A stretch of 38,232 nucleotides of DNA from JANRIC01 sp033765345 (lineage in GTDB: Bacteria; Bacteroidota; Bacteroidia; Cytophagales; Microscillaceae), in assembly GCA_033765345.1 (NCBI GenBank), contig JANRIC010000029.1, positions 1 to 38,232 of the forward strand, written 5' to 3'. Position 1 is the stretch's first letter. Every line of letters begins with the position of its first letter. A program made the position numbers and the translations under genes. Positions 8,289-16,771 of the stretch are shown here, piece by piece. A model generated the notes under the pieces. That model was not told the origin of the DNA. It worked only from the letters and a program-made list of their open reading frames with translations, and ran no database searches.

Positions 8289-10997
8289 TCAGAATTCAAA
8301 ATTGTAAGAAATTGTAAAAATAGCCCTACCCACAATCGATAATTGATACGCCTGTGGGATATTATATTTATTGGGGCGGAAAAATACCGAAAAGGCATTT
8401 TCCCGATTATACAGATTATAAACGGCAATGATCAAACTGCTTTTAATTTTGGTAGCCTTTCTGGGAGTTTTTTCTATTCTCAGCGAAATATCCAAGCGAT
8501 GGTAATCTGGAATTCTGTATTGATTTCTTTCTGAATAATTGGGGACTACTACATTTCCCAGCACGTATTGTGAAGAAGGTGCTGTAACCGGGCGGCCAGT
8601 ACTATACGTAAAATTCATATTGAAGCTGACTCGTTTGATGATATTATAATTGCTCACAATGGTCAAATCGTGTGGTTTGTCAAAATAGGCCGGATAAAAC
8701 TTGCCTCTATTGATCGTCTCTTCACTAAAATCTCCTGCTACTTTGCGTAAAGAACGGGAATAAGTATAAGATACCCAGCCTCTCCATCTTCCGAAGTTTT
8801 TTTTCAATTGTAGCTCCAAGCCATAAGCTTTCCCTATTCCAGCTAATAAATCAGCTTCCAAAACAGGATTTAGCAACAATTCACTGCCTTCTTTGTAATC
8901 AGGTATATTTTTAGCGGTTTTGTAATACAACTCTGCCGAAGCTTCATATCCATTATCTTTGAAATTTTTAAAAAATCCAATGGCATACTGATCGGATTGC
9001 TGAGGTTTTAAATATCGATTGCTGATCTGCCAGATGTCTACAGGAGTGGCTACCGCCGTATTGGAAATCTGATGCAAATACTGAAGGGTACGATTGTAGC
9101 CTATCCTAAAAGAACTGCTTGAATTGATGCGGTATTGAAAGCTAAAACGAGGCTCCAGCCCTCCATAATATTGTACCACCTGACCCGAATTATAAAAAAG
9201 CGTATCCTGAATCGTGAATCGGCTTTTGGGTGCGCCATCCTGGTATACAAATACTGAATCTGCGCCAAATTGATGAAATAAACTATAGCGCAGACCGATC
9301 ATCATTGTGATTCGATCATTGAGTTTTATTTCATCTCCGATATATAAACCCGACTCTAGACCTAGCTGGTTTTGAAATTTGACCTCCTGAACTCCCGAAT
9401 CTGAACCCGTTGGATTTCTTTCGCCAGGTCTGAGTTGGTAATAAATAGAGCTAAATCCAAAGTCAAGCTGATGTTTTTCCCAACCGAAATAACCGAAATC
9501 TGCTTCTATTTTATGATAATTGATTCCTGAATTGAGTTTAAACGAACCAGCACCCTGAAAGCTGCTGATGTCACTATCATACAATCCGAATACATACGTG
9601 AAATTAGAAAAAAGCTTCTTACTAAAGATGCGATTCCATTGAATAGCTACATTCAGGTTTTTCCAACTGTAGCTCGTATCGGAAGCAAGCTTAAAATTAT
9701 CTTGGCTGGTATAGGCAGATAGGCTGATTTTATTATTTTCGTTTAGCCGATGAACCAACTTAAAATTAGCATCATAAAAAAATGCCGAACTACGACGCAG
9801 CTCTATATTATTCAATAATTTCAAAATCCAGTCATTATAAGAAATCCTTCCAGCAATGACAAAAGTACTTTTTTCTTTAATCAGAGGTCCTTCCAGGGAT
9901 AAACGACTGGTAATAAGCCCAATACCTCCTTGTCCGACAATTTTTTTGCTATTGCCTTCTTTGAGCTTTACATCCAGTACCGAAGAAAGCCGCCCACCAT
10001 ATTGCGCCGGAATACTTCCCTTGTACAATGTCACGTCTTTGACAATATCAGGATTGTAGGTAGAGAAAAAACCAAATAAGTGATTGGGATTAAAAATAAG
10101 CCCTTCGTCCTGTAGTATTAAATTCTGATCGGCACTACCTCCCCTGACAAAAAAACCGGATGAGTTCTCCCCAATTGTTTTCACACCGGGAAGCAATACC
10201 AGGCTTTTGATCACATCCACCTCGCCAGCAAAAGGTGGGATTTTTTCAATCGTATTGATAGTCAAGCGATTGATACCCATCAAGACGCCCGAAACATTTT
10301 GATCCTCCGCTTCGCCTGTGACCGTAACCTCTTCCAGGGTTTTGACGGCATCAAAAAGCTCTACATCCAAAGTACCGGATGACTTTAATAATATTGTGTA
10401 AGATTCTTCCTGATAAGCCACATAGTTGACCCTTAGCGTATATTGCCCAGGAGCTACACTCAATGAATAAAACCCAAACGCATTGGTAGTACCTGCCTGA
10501 TTCAATTCAGGAATGAAAACAGTTGCCCCGACCAGACTTTCGCCACTTTGCCCATCTTTGACATATCCGCTCACGGTCAATCTATCGGATTTTTCAGCAG
10601 AAGGATCATCTATCACAATTACCGCCTTTCCCTTATGTGTATTCAAAGTTTCACTCGTATCTTTTTGGATAGAAATCTGACTTTTTACCAGAATGATCAT
10701 AGAAGGATAAGGAGAAATATAGCTCAATTCCGCAGGTTTGAGTATTTTTTCAAGAACTTGATTCAGAGGACTTTGGGAAAAAAATTCGTTAATAAAAACA
10801 CCTTCCAGCCACGAAGACTGATAATAAAATTTGAGCGGATAGTTTTGTTCAAGGTTTTCAAGTACAGAAGCAAGAGGGGTATTTTGAAAATTAGCAGAGA
10901 TTTTAAGTACGGATAAATTCTGTGAAAAACAATTTAAAGAAATAAAACATATTAAAAATTCAATAAAAACCGTAAAAAATACTAATTTCCTGCGCAT
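8289..10997 (-). CDS. TonB-dependent outer-membrane receptor with STN domain
   Basis: A 902-residue outer-membrane transporter. After a signal peptide (to about residue 25) come an STN (secretin/TonB N-terminal) domain at about 28-108, a carboxypeptidase-regulatory-like beta domain at about 142-225 (VSGYVKDGQSGESLVGATV), a plug at about 245-350 (FFVRGGSADQNLILQDEG and YGGRLSSVLDVKLKEG), and a beta-barrel ending in an aromatic residue (YNFEF). STN receptors are usually controlled by a FecI/FecR sigma-antisigma pair, yet neither gene is in the window. It heads the operon with the DUF4249 and MG2/plug genes. The lack of a SusD partner argues against a classical glycan-importing system. Confidence 0.93.
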   Translation of the reverse strand: MRRKLVFFTVFIEFLICFISLNCFSQNLSVLKISANFQNTPLASVLENLEQNYPLKFYYQSSWLEGVFINEFFSQSPLNQVLEKILKPAELSYISPYPSMIILVKSQISIQKDTSETLNTHKGKAVIVIDDPSAEKSDRLTVSGYVKDGQSGESLVGATVFIPELNQAGTTNAFGFYSLSVAPGQYTLRVNYVAYQEESYTILLKSSGTLDVELFDAVKTLEEVTVTGEAEDQNVSGVLMGINRLTINTIEKIPPFAGEVDVIKSLVLLPGVKTIGENSSGFFVRGGSADQNLILQDEGLIFNPNHLFGFFSTYNPDIVKDVTLYKGSIPAQYGGRLSSVLDVKLKEGNSKKIVGQGGIGLITSRLSLEGPLIKEKSTFVIAGRISYNDWILKLLNNIELRRSSAFFYDANFKLVHRLNENNKISLSAYTSQDNFKLASDTSYSWKNLNVAIQWNRIFSKKLFSNFTYVFGLYDSDISSFQGAGSFKLNSGINYHKIEADFGYFGWEKHQLDFGFSSIYYQLRPGERNPTGSDSGVQEVKFQNQLGLESGLYIGDEIKLNDRITMMIGLRYSLFHQFGADSVFVYQDGAPKSRFTIQDTLFYNSGQVVQYYGGLEPRFSFQYRINSSSSFRIGYNRTLQYLHQISNTAVATPVDIWQISNRYLKPQQSDQYAIGFFKNFKDNGYEASAELYYKTAKNIPDYKEGSELLLNPVLEADLLAGIGKAYGLELQLKKNFGRWRGWVSYTYSRSLRKVAGDFSEETINRGKFYPAYFDKPHDLTIVSNYNIIKRVSFNMNFTYSTGRPVTAPSSQYVLGNVVVPNYSERNQYRIPDYHRLDISLRIEKTPRKATKIKSSLIIAVYNLYNRENAFSVFFRPNKYNIPQAYQLSIVGRAIFTISYNFEF

Positions 10998-11214
10998 ATT
11001 TTTGTAAATATATTTTTGGAAAACTAGACATAATTCTCTAGCTATCCAAACCTAGACAAAAATAATCGTATCTTTTTTCCTTAAAATCTTTAAATTTGTA
11101 CGGTAGGCGACAAATAAATTTATCTTCAGTAAGTAATATTGAGTATCCATATTTTGTTTGTTGATCAGATATAAATTTTTATTGAATTACGATCCCTTAC
11201 ACCTCTGAAAAAAA

Positions 11215-11589
11215 ATGAAAAATATCTACATCACTTCCTTCTTTTTATTCATACACTGGTTTTTCATAGGTGTCTTAAACGCACAAACAACCTCAGATAA
11301 AATCACGGAAGTAGCCATCAAAGTCTTGGAAAATCAATATATGAAAGGCAAAGCATCTGTATCCAATATGCCTACAAAAAAAGTAGAAGTGAAGTTTAGC
11401 CCCCAAGTTGTGACCGTCAAAATCCCTGATGGAGAAAAAAGCATTCTACTGGAAATTGAAAATACTGATTGTAAAGCCTTCTGCCCCAAAGAAAAAAGAA
11501 TTCGTCAATTACGCATCGGCGATGAAAAACTGCTGCTAAACCTGATTGAGGAGAATAAAGTCCAGATTATGAAACAGATTAAAAGTTGA
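11215..11589 (+). CDS. Small exported protein of unknown function
   Basis: A 124-residue protein, not recognised. It begins with a clear signal peptide (residues 1-23, ending VLNAQ). The mature part is about 100 residues, rich in Lys and Glu, with an alternating pattern that suggests beta strands (VEVKFSPQVVTVKIP and SILLEIENTD) and one Cys pair at 83 and 87 (DCKAFCPKEKR). It is transcribed towards elongation factor P with 63 bases between; that gap holds a promoter-like -7 box, so the two need not be co-expressed. A TAAATTTG box at 11091-11098 could be its own -7 element, with a 5' leader of about 110 bases. Divergent from the TonB operon. Confidence 0.7.
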   Translation: MKNIYITSFFLFIHWFFIGVLNAQTTSDKITEVAIKVLENQYMKGKASVSNMPTKKVEVKFSPQVVTVKIPDGEKSILLEIENTDCKAFCPKEKRIRQLRIGDEKLLLNLIEENKVQIMKQIKS

Positions 11590-11612
11590 TCTGTTTTGTC
11601 TCAAAAATATCT

Positions 11613-11620
11613 TAAATTTG
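11613..11620 (+). promoter_or_regulatory. Promoter -7 box before efp
   Basis: TAAATTTG fits the Bacteroidota -7 consensus TAnnTTTG and lies 32 bases before the efp start codon. A TTTG at 11595-11598 is only 14 bases upstream, shorter than the usual 19 or so, so the -33 element is uncertain. Confidence 0.4.
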
Positions 11621-11652
11621 CCACAAAAATCAGAAATTATAAAATTTAGTTT

Positions 11653-12219
11653 ATGGCTACTACATCTGATATTTCAAAAGGAATTTTCCTTCGAATCAAT
11701 GGAGAATTGGGCATCGTGACAGATTATACCTACGTGACTCCCAACAAAACAGGAGCTATGTACCACGTAAAACTACGCAATGTCAAAACTGGCAAAGCCA
11801 TCGAGCATCGCTTCCGCTCCGGCGAAAAAATTGACCTCGAACGCGTAGAAACCAAAGAATTACAATTTATCTACAAAGAAGGCAATAACCTCGTAGTGAT
11901 GGATAATGAATCCTATGAACAATCTATGCTGGATGAAATCCTGCTGGGTGATAGCATTCGTTTTCTCAAAGAAGGTATGAACCTCGTGGTGAGCTTCGAC
12001 TCTGACGGCATAGCCATCTATGCAGAGATGCCCAACTTTGTAGAACTGGAAGTGACCTACACCGAACCCGGACTCAAGGGAGACACCGCCACCAACACGC
12101 TCAAACCGGCTACCATGGAAACTGGTGCCGAAATCCGTGTGCCCTTATTTATTGACAATGGCGAGATCATCAGAATCGATACCCGCGATGGGAGTTATGT
12201 GGAGCGTGTGAAAAAATAA
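11653..12219 (+). CDS. efp: Elongation factor P
   Basis: Translation factor that relieves ribosome stalling at polyproline stretches. The 188-residue length and three-domain layout are normal: N-terminal KOW-like domain (1-65) with RFRSGEKIDLERVE, OB domain II (about 66-127) with EGNNLVVMDNESYEQ, and domain III ending in GAEIRVPLFIDNGEIIRIDTRDGSYVERV, which holds the EF-P signature. The tip loop that reaches the peptidyl-transferase centre reads TPNKTGAM (residues 29-36), with Lys32 where E. coli has the modified Lys34 in PGKGQAF. The Gly before the lysine is Asn and the Gly after is Thr. No epmA, epmB, earP or ymfI homologue is in the window. A strong terminator follows. Confidence 0.95.
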   Translation: MATTSDISKGIFLRINGELGIVTDYTYVTPNKTGAMYHVKLRNVKTGKAIEHRFRSGEKIDLERVETKELQFIYKEGNNLVVMDNESYEQSMLDEILLGDSIRFLKEGMNLVVSFDSDGIAIYAEMPNFVELEVTYTEPGLKGDTATNTLKPATMETGAEIRVPLFIDNGEIIRIDTRDGSYVERVKK

Positions 12220-12250
12220 CAAACCTTACATCTCGATAATCACTTTTTTG

Positions 12251-12275
12251 AATTCCCGGCAAAACACCGGGAATT
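12251..12275 (+). terminator. Intrinsic terminator after efp
   Basis: A perfect 9-bp stem AATTCCCGG / CCGGGAATT with a 7-nt loop is followed at once by a T-run (12274-12279). It sits 31 bases after the efp stop codon and before the toxin-antitoxin pair. Confidence 0.92.
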
Positions 12276-12353
12276 TTTTGATATAAAGTATAAACTTTAT
12301 TATCTTAGACTCGATATTTTGATTAAATAAGGCTGGGAAAATTTAAAAAGAGA

Positions 12354-12647
12354 ATGAATTCTACAAAAAAACTGAAACTTGGTATTATAGAGATGCTTAT
12401 CAAAGTGAATGATCTCAATATTCTGACTACTGTTCATCATCAACTTGCAAATGCAGCGATCTTTAACCAACAAACAGAAAAACCCTTGTTCTGGAAAGCT
12501 GTAAAATCTATCAGAAAAAAAGTAAGTTTACAAGAAATTATGAACGAACAAAATTACGTACCCATCACTTATCAAGAGTTTCGCACCAATGCGGATGAAC
12601 TCTTGTGGGAAGAAACCCTAGAAGATTTATTAGAAACAATTCGCTAG
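12354..12647 (+). CDS. Putative antitoxin of a PIN-type toxin-antitoxin pair
   Basis: A 97-residue protein not recognised from its own sequence. It has a basic N-terminus, a central Lys/Arg-rich helix (KAVKSIRKKVSLQEI) and an acidic C-terminal helix (WEETLEDLLETI). It is called an antitoxin by position: the PIN-domain gene starts 6 bases after its stop, and the small size and acidic tail that could wrap a toxin are typical. The C-terminal residues 63-96 (QNYVPITYQEF to the end) resemble antitoxin tails from this phylum. No AbrB, Phd or RHH fold is obvious, so DNA binding is uncertain. It follows the efp terminator and should have its own promoter. Confidence 0.65.
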   Translation: MNSTKKLKLGIIEMLIKVNDLNILTTVHHQLANAAIFNQQTEKPLFWKAVKSIRKKVSLQEIMNEQNYVPITYQEFRTNADELLWEETLEDLLETIR

Positions 12648-12653
12648 AAAATT

Positions 12654-13112
12654 ATGAATTATCTCTTAGACACCAATATAATTCTTATTTATGGCCGAGA
12701 TTCAGAAATTTCAGATAAAATCGAGAAAGAATATAATTTGTTTAGTGAAGAAAATAATTTAGCTATTTCAGTAGTAACTTTAGGAGAACTTAATTCTTTG
12801 ACAAGACAATTCAAGTTTGGAGAAAAAAGGAGAGGAATGCTCTATAAACTTGTCGAAGATATTTTTAAAATAGATATAAATTTTGAAGAAATTATTGAGA
12901 AATACGGCGAAATTGATGCCTTTAGTCAAGGAAAATTAGAAAACCAAAACTTGAATAAATCTTCAAGAAACATGGGCAAAAATGATTTATGGATTGCAGC
13001 AACTGCTTCAGCTTATGATTTGATATTAGTAACAACTGACAAAGATTTTGACCATCTTGAAAGTGAATACATTCAATTGAAATACATTGATTTGAATGAA
13101 TATAAAAAATAA
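12654..13112 (+). CDS. PIN-domain ribonuclease toxin (VapC-like)
   Basis: A 152-residue PIN-domain protein. The acidic, metal-binding residues of the fold can be placed: Asp6 in LLDTNI, Glu45 in VTLGELNSL, Asp111 in GKNDLWIAATA and Asp129 in LVTTDKDFD. This is the full set expected of an active VapC-type endoribonuclease; members of the family often cut tRNA or rRNA, but the target here cannot be read from sequence. It sits 6 bases behind the presumed antitoxin, which fits a translationally linked type II toxin-antitoxin module. The region is more AT-rich than efp, in line with a mobile module. Confidence 0.87.
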   Translation: MNYLLDTNIILIYGRDSEISDKIEKEYNLFSEENNLAISVVTLGELNSLTRQFKFGEKRRGMLYKLVEDIFKIDINFEEIIEKYGEIDAFSQGKLENQNLNKSSRNMGKNDLWIAATASAYDLILVTTDKDFDHLESEYIQLKYIDLNEYKK

Positions 13113-13149
13113 AAACAATGATAGTTTATTCTACTAGTTTTAAACTAAT

Positions 13150-13923
13150 ATGAAAACACAAAATCACTTGGTTCATATCACGGTAAGTACACACGAAGAA
13201 GATGCAGAATTACTTCTGCATATTTTGCAAAATATTAAAATTATTCGAGAGATTCAGCCTGTTAGGGAGAATAGGACTGATTTAAAATACCACTATGATA
13301 TCACCCAAGCTAATTTTGATATAGAAGATATTGAGGAAATTATTCAACAATTTCCCATAGATAAAAAATGGACTTGGGAAGACATAGAGAACCCTTGTAT
13401 TTTTCCACCAGACCTACCTTTCAAAATAGAAATTATTGATTATCAAATTTTTATTATGGACCCAAGCACCCGTCATCAAAAAATCCTTACCAGAGTCAGT
13501 GCTTTTATGCAAATTTATGCCCTAACACATCAATTGGGAGATGTTTATGTAGCCCCTGTCAGTCTTAAAATTTCCGAAGGTGTAGTACTCAAACCTGATA
13601 TTTTATATATCTCAGTACATAAAAAAAAGATTGTCAAAGAACGAGGCTTAGACGGTGCGCCAGATTTAGTTGTGGAAGTAATATCTAAATCCAATTATAA
13701 AAAGCTTCGTGAGCAAAAAAAACAACTTTATGCGGATTTTGGCGTGCAGGAATATTGGGAGATTTATCCTAAAAAGAAAAAAATTAGCATTGAAACGCTT
13801 GCTCAGACTGAAAACGAAAAATGGGAATATCAAACATTTTCCGAAGCTACCAAAAGCGGTAACATCAAATCAAGAGTATTGGAAGGTTTTGAATTGACCC
13901 TAGAGCAGGTTTTTGCAGAGTAA
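13150..13923 (+). CDS. Uma2 family endonuclease-like protein (DUF820) with N-terminal extension
   Basis: A 257-residue protein. Residues from about 75 on match the Uma2/DUF820 PD-(D/E)XK fold: TWEDIENP, a long helix after RHQKILTRVSAF, Asp150 in LKPDILYI, and Glu176 with Lys180 in PDLVVEVISKSN, then EYWEIYP. Most Uma2 proteins are about 190 residues; this one carries some 75 extra N-terminal residues (starting VHITVSTHEEDAELLLHI), of a strand-helix-strand character. The role of Uma2 proteins is unproven; a nuclease is presumed from the fold. It lies 37 bases after the PIN toxin gene. A 13-nt palindrome TAGTTTTAAACTA (13135-13147) sits just before the start codon and could affect its translation or transcription. 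Confidence 0.82.
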   Translation: MKTQNHLVHITVSTHEEDAELLLHILQNIKIIREIQPVRENRTDLKYHYDITQANFDIEDIEEIIQQFPIDKKWTWEDIENPCIFPPDLPFKIEIIDYQIFIMDPSTRHQKILTRVSAFMQIYALTHQLGDVYVAPVSLKISEGVVLKPDILYISVHKKKIVKERGLDGAPDLVVEVISKSNYKKLREQKKQLYADFGVQEYWEIYPKKKKISIETLAQTENEKWEYQTFSEATKSGNIKSRVLEGFELTLEQVFAE

Positions 13924-14032
13924 AGATTTTAGGCTGTCTGATATTTTTTGTCGAGTGTGCCTCATTCCCAGCCCTGCTCCATTTGGGTACTCATTGCTTC
14001 GTTTGAAGTTGATGAGCCCTCTACTTCCTCGA

Positions 14033-15181
14033 TTATTTTGCCTCCAAAAACTTCACACAAAGCGGACCTTTTACAGCAATGGTTTCCAGGGGTTCTCCAA
14101 ATCCGGTCTCCAGGTTAATTTTAAAAAGTGTCATGTCATTGGATTTTTGGTTATTGACCAGGATAAACTGCCCACTGGGATCGATGCCAAAAGCTCGAGG
14201 CCAGTCTCCGCCGCAAGGAAATGTACCTTTGAACCTTAATTTGCCGCTTGTGGCATTGATTTCCATCACAGCCAGGGTATTTGGCCCACGATTAGAAGCG
14301 TAGAGGTATTTGCCATCCGGCGAGATGTGGATATCCGCAGAGAAGTTTTCACCCTGAAAATCTGCCGGTAATGTGCTGATGGTTTGGATGCTATCCAGGC
14401 GGTTGGTCTCGAGGGCATGTTTATAGGCTGTTACGCTGCCTGCGAGTTCATTGATCGAGTAAGCAAAGTCGGCTTTGGGGTGAAATACAAAATGCCTAGG
14501 TCCGGCTCCTTGAGGCACTGCACCAAACTGATTCCCGGCTGAAGTCAATTTACCAGTTTTCGCATCTAAACTGTAGATCATTACTTTGTCCATCCCCAAG
14601 TCAGGTACCAGCACCATATTCCCTTTGGGAGCTGAAATAATCATGTGCGGGTGTGCTGATTCTTGTTGTGAGCGAATGCCCTTTCCTTCGTGTTGAATCT
14701 GGTCGCTTTGGCCTGTAAGGCGGCCGCTTTTATCCAAGCTAAATACCCGAACATCTCCCCCGCTGTAATTGGCAGTCATGACATATTTGCCCGAATTGTC
14801 TACCGATACATAACAGGGATTATTGCCGATCGGGGCGATGTGATTGAGTAAAGTCAGATCACCAGTTTTGCGATTGATGGCATAGGCAGCTACATAACTT
14901 TCGTTTTTATCCGTAGTGCCAATCGCATAGAGGTATTTTTGATTGGGGCTAAAACAAAGATAGCCGCTATTTTTAAACTCAGAAAAAGCTTTGATTTGAG
15001 TAAGTTTCCCTTGTTTTGCATCCAATTGAAACAAAATAATCCCTGCTTCGGAATCCCGGGCGGCAGAAGAAATATAGGTATAAAATATTTTATTCTCTGT
15101 TTTTTTGGATTGGGGTGCTATCATTTGTAGAAAAAAAACTGAAGTAATAAAGACAAAAAAACTAATTTTTAGAGTTTTCAT
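14033..15181 (-). CDS. Exported lactonase-family seven-bladed beta-propeller
   Basis: A member of the lactonase family related to bacterial 6-phosphogluconolactonase (YbhE/Pgl type). Repeated blades are visible, with family stretches such as LCFSPNQKYLYAIG, NPCYVSVDNSGKYVMTANY, AHPHMIISAPKGN, GAGPRHFVFHPKADFAYSIN and DIHISPDGKYLYASNRGPN. The start at 15181 gives a signal peptide (MKTLKISFFVFITSVFFLQM); the frame extends to 15235, but that would put 18 charged residues before it. Export makes a role in the cytoplasmic pentose phosphate pathway unlikely despite the nearby rpe, and many such proteins are named pgl without proof. A -7-like box (TATTTTTG read on the minus strand, 15240-15233) lies upstream. 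Confidence 0.88.
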   Translation of the reverse strand: MKTLKISFFVFITSVFFLQMIAPQSKKTENKIFYTYISSAARDSEAGIILFQLDAKQGKLTQIKAFSEFKNSGYLCFSPNQKYLYAIGTTDKNESYVAAYAINRKTGDLTLLNHIAPIGNNPCYVSVDNSGKYVMTANYSGGDVRVFSLDKSGRLTGQSDQIQHEGKGIRSQQESAHPHMIISAPKGNMVLVPDLGMDKVMIYSLDAKTGKLTSAGNQFGAVPQGAGPRHFVFHPKADFAYSINELAGSVTAYKHALETNRLDSIQTISTLPADFQGENFSADIHISPDGKYLYASNRGPNTLAVMEINATSGKLRFKGTFPCGGDWPRAFGIDPSGQFILVNNQKSNDMTLFKINLETGFGEPLETIAVKGPLCVKFLEAK

Positions 15182-15346
15182 AATTTTTGTATTTGAAAAA
15201 AATATTTCTTGAGCAATATCTTTGATCTTAGGCAAAAATACTTAACTTTTACCATTGATGAATAAAAAATATACTTTAACACTCCCTTGGAAAATGTTGA
15301 TTGACCTTAAAATCCTCTGATTCCTCTGAAGAATTCATACTAAAAA

Positions 15347-15880
15347 ATGCAAATCTCCGAAGCCATTTCTCTAATTCAATCAGGCATCCCCACAGAAAAA
15401 TCCGGAGTTTGGGCTGACTTCGGTGCCGGAACGGGCATCTTCACCCAGGCTCTTCAGCACATGCTCCCGGCGGCTAGTACCATTTATGCCCTAGATAAAA
15501 GCCCTCTCCTACTTTATCAAATCCCACAACAAACCGATCAAAAGCTGGTGGTCGTGGAGGGTGATTTTACTAGATCGATGGATCTGCCTATGTTGGATGG
15601 GATTATTTTGGCCAATGCCCTGCATTATGCCTCAGATCATCTCAGCACCTTACAAAATATTTTGAATTATCTTTACGACAGGGGCACGCTCATTCTAGTA
15701 GAATACGAACAGGAAACCCCTCGCCCACCCTGGGTTCCGTTTCCGGTATCTTTCCGACGTTTGCAGGGTTTGGCCTCAGAATTAGGGTTGGAAGCTCCTC
15801 AAAAACTGCATCAGATGCCTTCTGTGTATGGTTATGAAATGATCTATTCCGCAAAACTTACCCGAAAACAAAACCTCTAA
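15347..15880 (+). CDS. Class I SAM-dependent methyltransferase
   Basis: A 177-residue Rossmann-fold methyltransferase. Motif I is WADFGAGTGIFT (22-33), followed by an acidic residue at the end of beta 2 (IYALDKSPLLL) and a motif IV-like segment DGIILANALHYASD around 82-95. It is short for the family, with no extra substrate-binding domain, so the substrate (small molecule or otherwise) is unknown. It converges on rpe and the two reading frames overlap by 4 bases at their stop codons. It is divergent from the lactonase-family gene. Confidence 0.85.
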   Translation: MQISEAISLIQSGIPTEKSGVWADFGAGTGIFTQALQHMLPAASTIYALDKSPLLLYQIPQQTDQKLVVVEGDFTRSMDLPMLDGIILANALHYASDHLSTLQNILNYLYDRGTLILVEYEQETPRPPWVPFPVSFRRLQGLASELGLEAPQKLHQMPSVYGYEMIYSAKLTRKQNL

Positions 15881-16539
15881 CGACCTTTTAGGTTTGTAAT
15901 TACTTCTTTGGGATTATCTGCCTGAAATACAAAACTCCCAGCCACCAGTACATCACAACCCGCCGCTACTATGGAAGCATAATTGGTTTGATTGACTCCA
16001 CCGTCTATCTCTATCAAGGCCGAAGAGCCACTCAGTGCAATCATTTTTTTCAAGCGACTGATCTTATCCAGACTGGAAGGGATAAACTTCTGCCCACCAA
16101 AGCCCGGATTGACTGACATTACACAGACCAAATCCAACATCGAAAGCACTTCTTCCAAAACTTGTATGGAAGTATGTGGATTGATAGCCACCCCAGCTTT
16201 GCAGCCTAAATCTTTGATCTGCTCAATGGTACGGTGCAAATGCGGACAAGCCTCGTAATGAACCGTCAGGTTGGCAGCACCCAAATCCCGAAAACGCTCC
16301 AGATACCTTTCTGGCTGAACAATCATCAAATGCACATCCATCGGTTTTAGGGCATATTTTTGAATGGCTTCACAAACCGGCATCCCAAAAGAAATATTCG
16401 GAACAAACACCCCATCCATAATATCCAGGTGAATCCAATCCGCCTGACTTTCATTGAGCATCAGAACCTCCTCCTTCAATCCAGCAAAATCACAAGCCAA
16501 TACGGAGGGCGCAACCAAAGTTTGTTGAGTTAATTTCAT
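15877..16539 (-). CDS. rpe: Ribulose-phosphate 3-epimerase
   Basis: Interconverts D-ribulose 5-phosphate and D-xylulose 5-phosphate in the cytoplasm. The 220-residue length is normal. TIM-barrel signatures are all present: VAPSVLACDFAGL at the start, WIHLDIMDGVFVPN with the metal-binding His-Asp, VHLMI, LTVHYEA, GVAINPHT, VMSVNPGFGGQKF and EIDGGVN followed by AGSFVF at the end. In an organism that degrades xylan and arabinan the enzyme would serve both the pentose phosphate cycle and pentose use. A good promoter lies just upstream at 16568-16597. It converges with a methyltransferase gene, overlapping by 4 bases. Confidence 0.97.
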   Translation of the reverse strand: MKLTQQTLVAPSVLACDFAGLKEEVLMLNESQADWIHLDIMDGVFVPNISFGMPVCEAIQKYALKPMDVHLMIVQPERYLERFRDLGAANLTVHYEACPHLHRTIEQIKDLGCKAGVAINPHTSIQVLEEVLSMLDLVCVMSVNPGFGGQKFIPSSLDKISRLKKMIALSGSSALIEIDGGVNQTNYASIVAAGCDVLVAGSFVFQADNPKEVITNLKGR

Positions 16540-16567
16540 TTTTAATAAAAATCATTCTAATTTGCAG

Positions 16568-16597
16568 CAAAAGTAATTATTTTGGATCGCTTATCAA
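16568..16597 (-). promoter_or_regulatory. Promoter of rpe
   Basis: Read on the minus strand: TTG (16597-16595), 19 bases, then TACTTTTG (16575-16568). Both boxes and the spacing match the Bacteroidota housekeeping consensus TTG-N19-TAnnTTTG. The rpe start codon is 29 bases downstream, giving a leader of roughly 20 bases. Confidence 0.75.
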
Positions 16598-16771
16598 GTT
16601 GTTTTGGATTTTGGTGGTATGAAAGATCCCATGCTTCTATAAAAAACGCCTGGTTTTGTGTCCTCTCAAAATCCATTTTGAATACACAGCAGGAATATTT
16701 AATACCACCTGGATTTTGACAGGTAGAGATTTGGCTGAATAATTCTTTCAAAACAGAAAATCTGGACAAGT

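Noticed and set aside
13913..14239. 108-codon plus-strand frame after the Uma2 gene
   Set aside because: Mostly antisense to the lactonase gene and without protein-like features.
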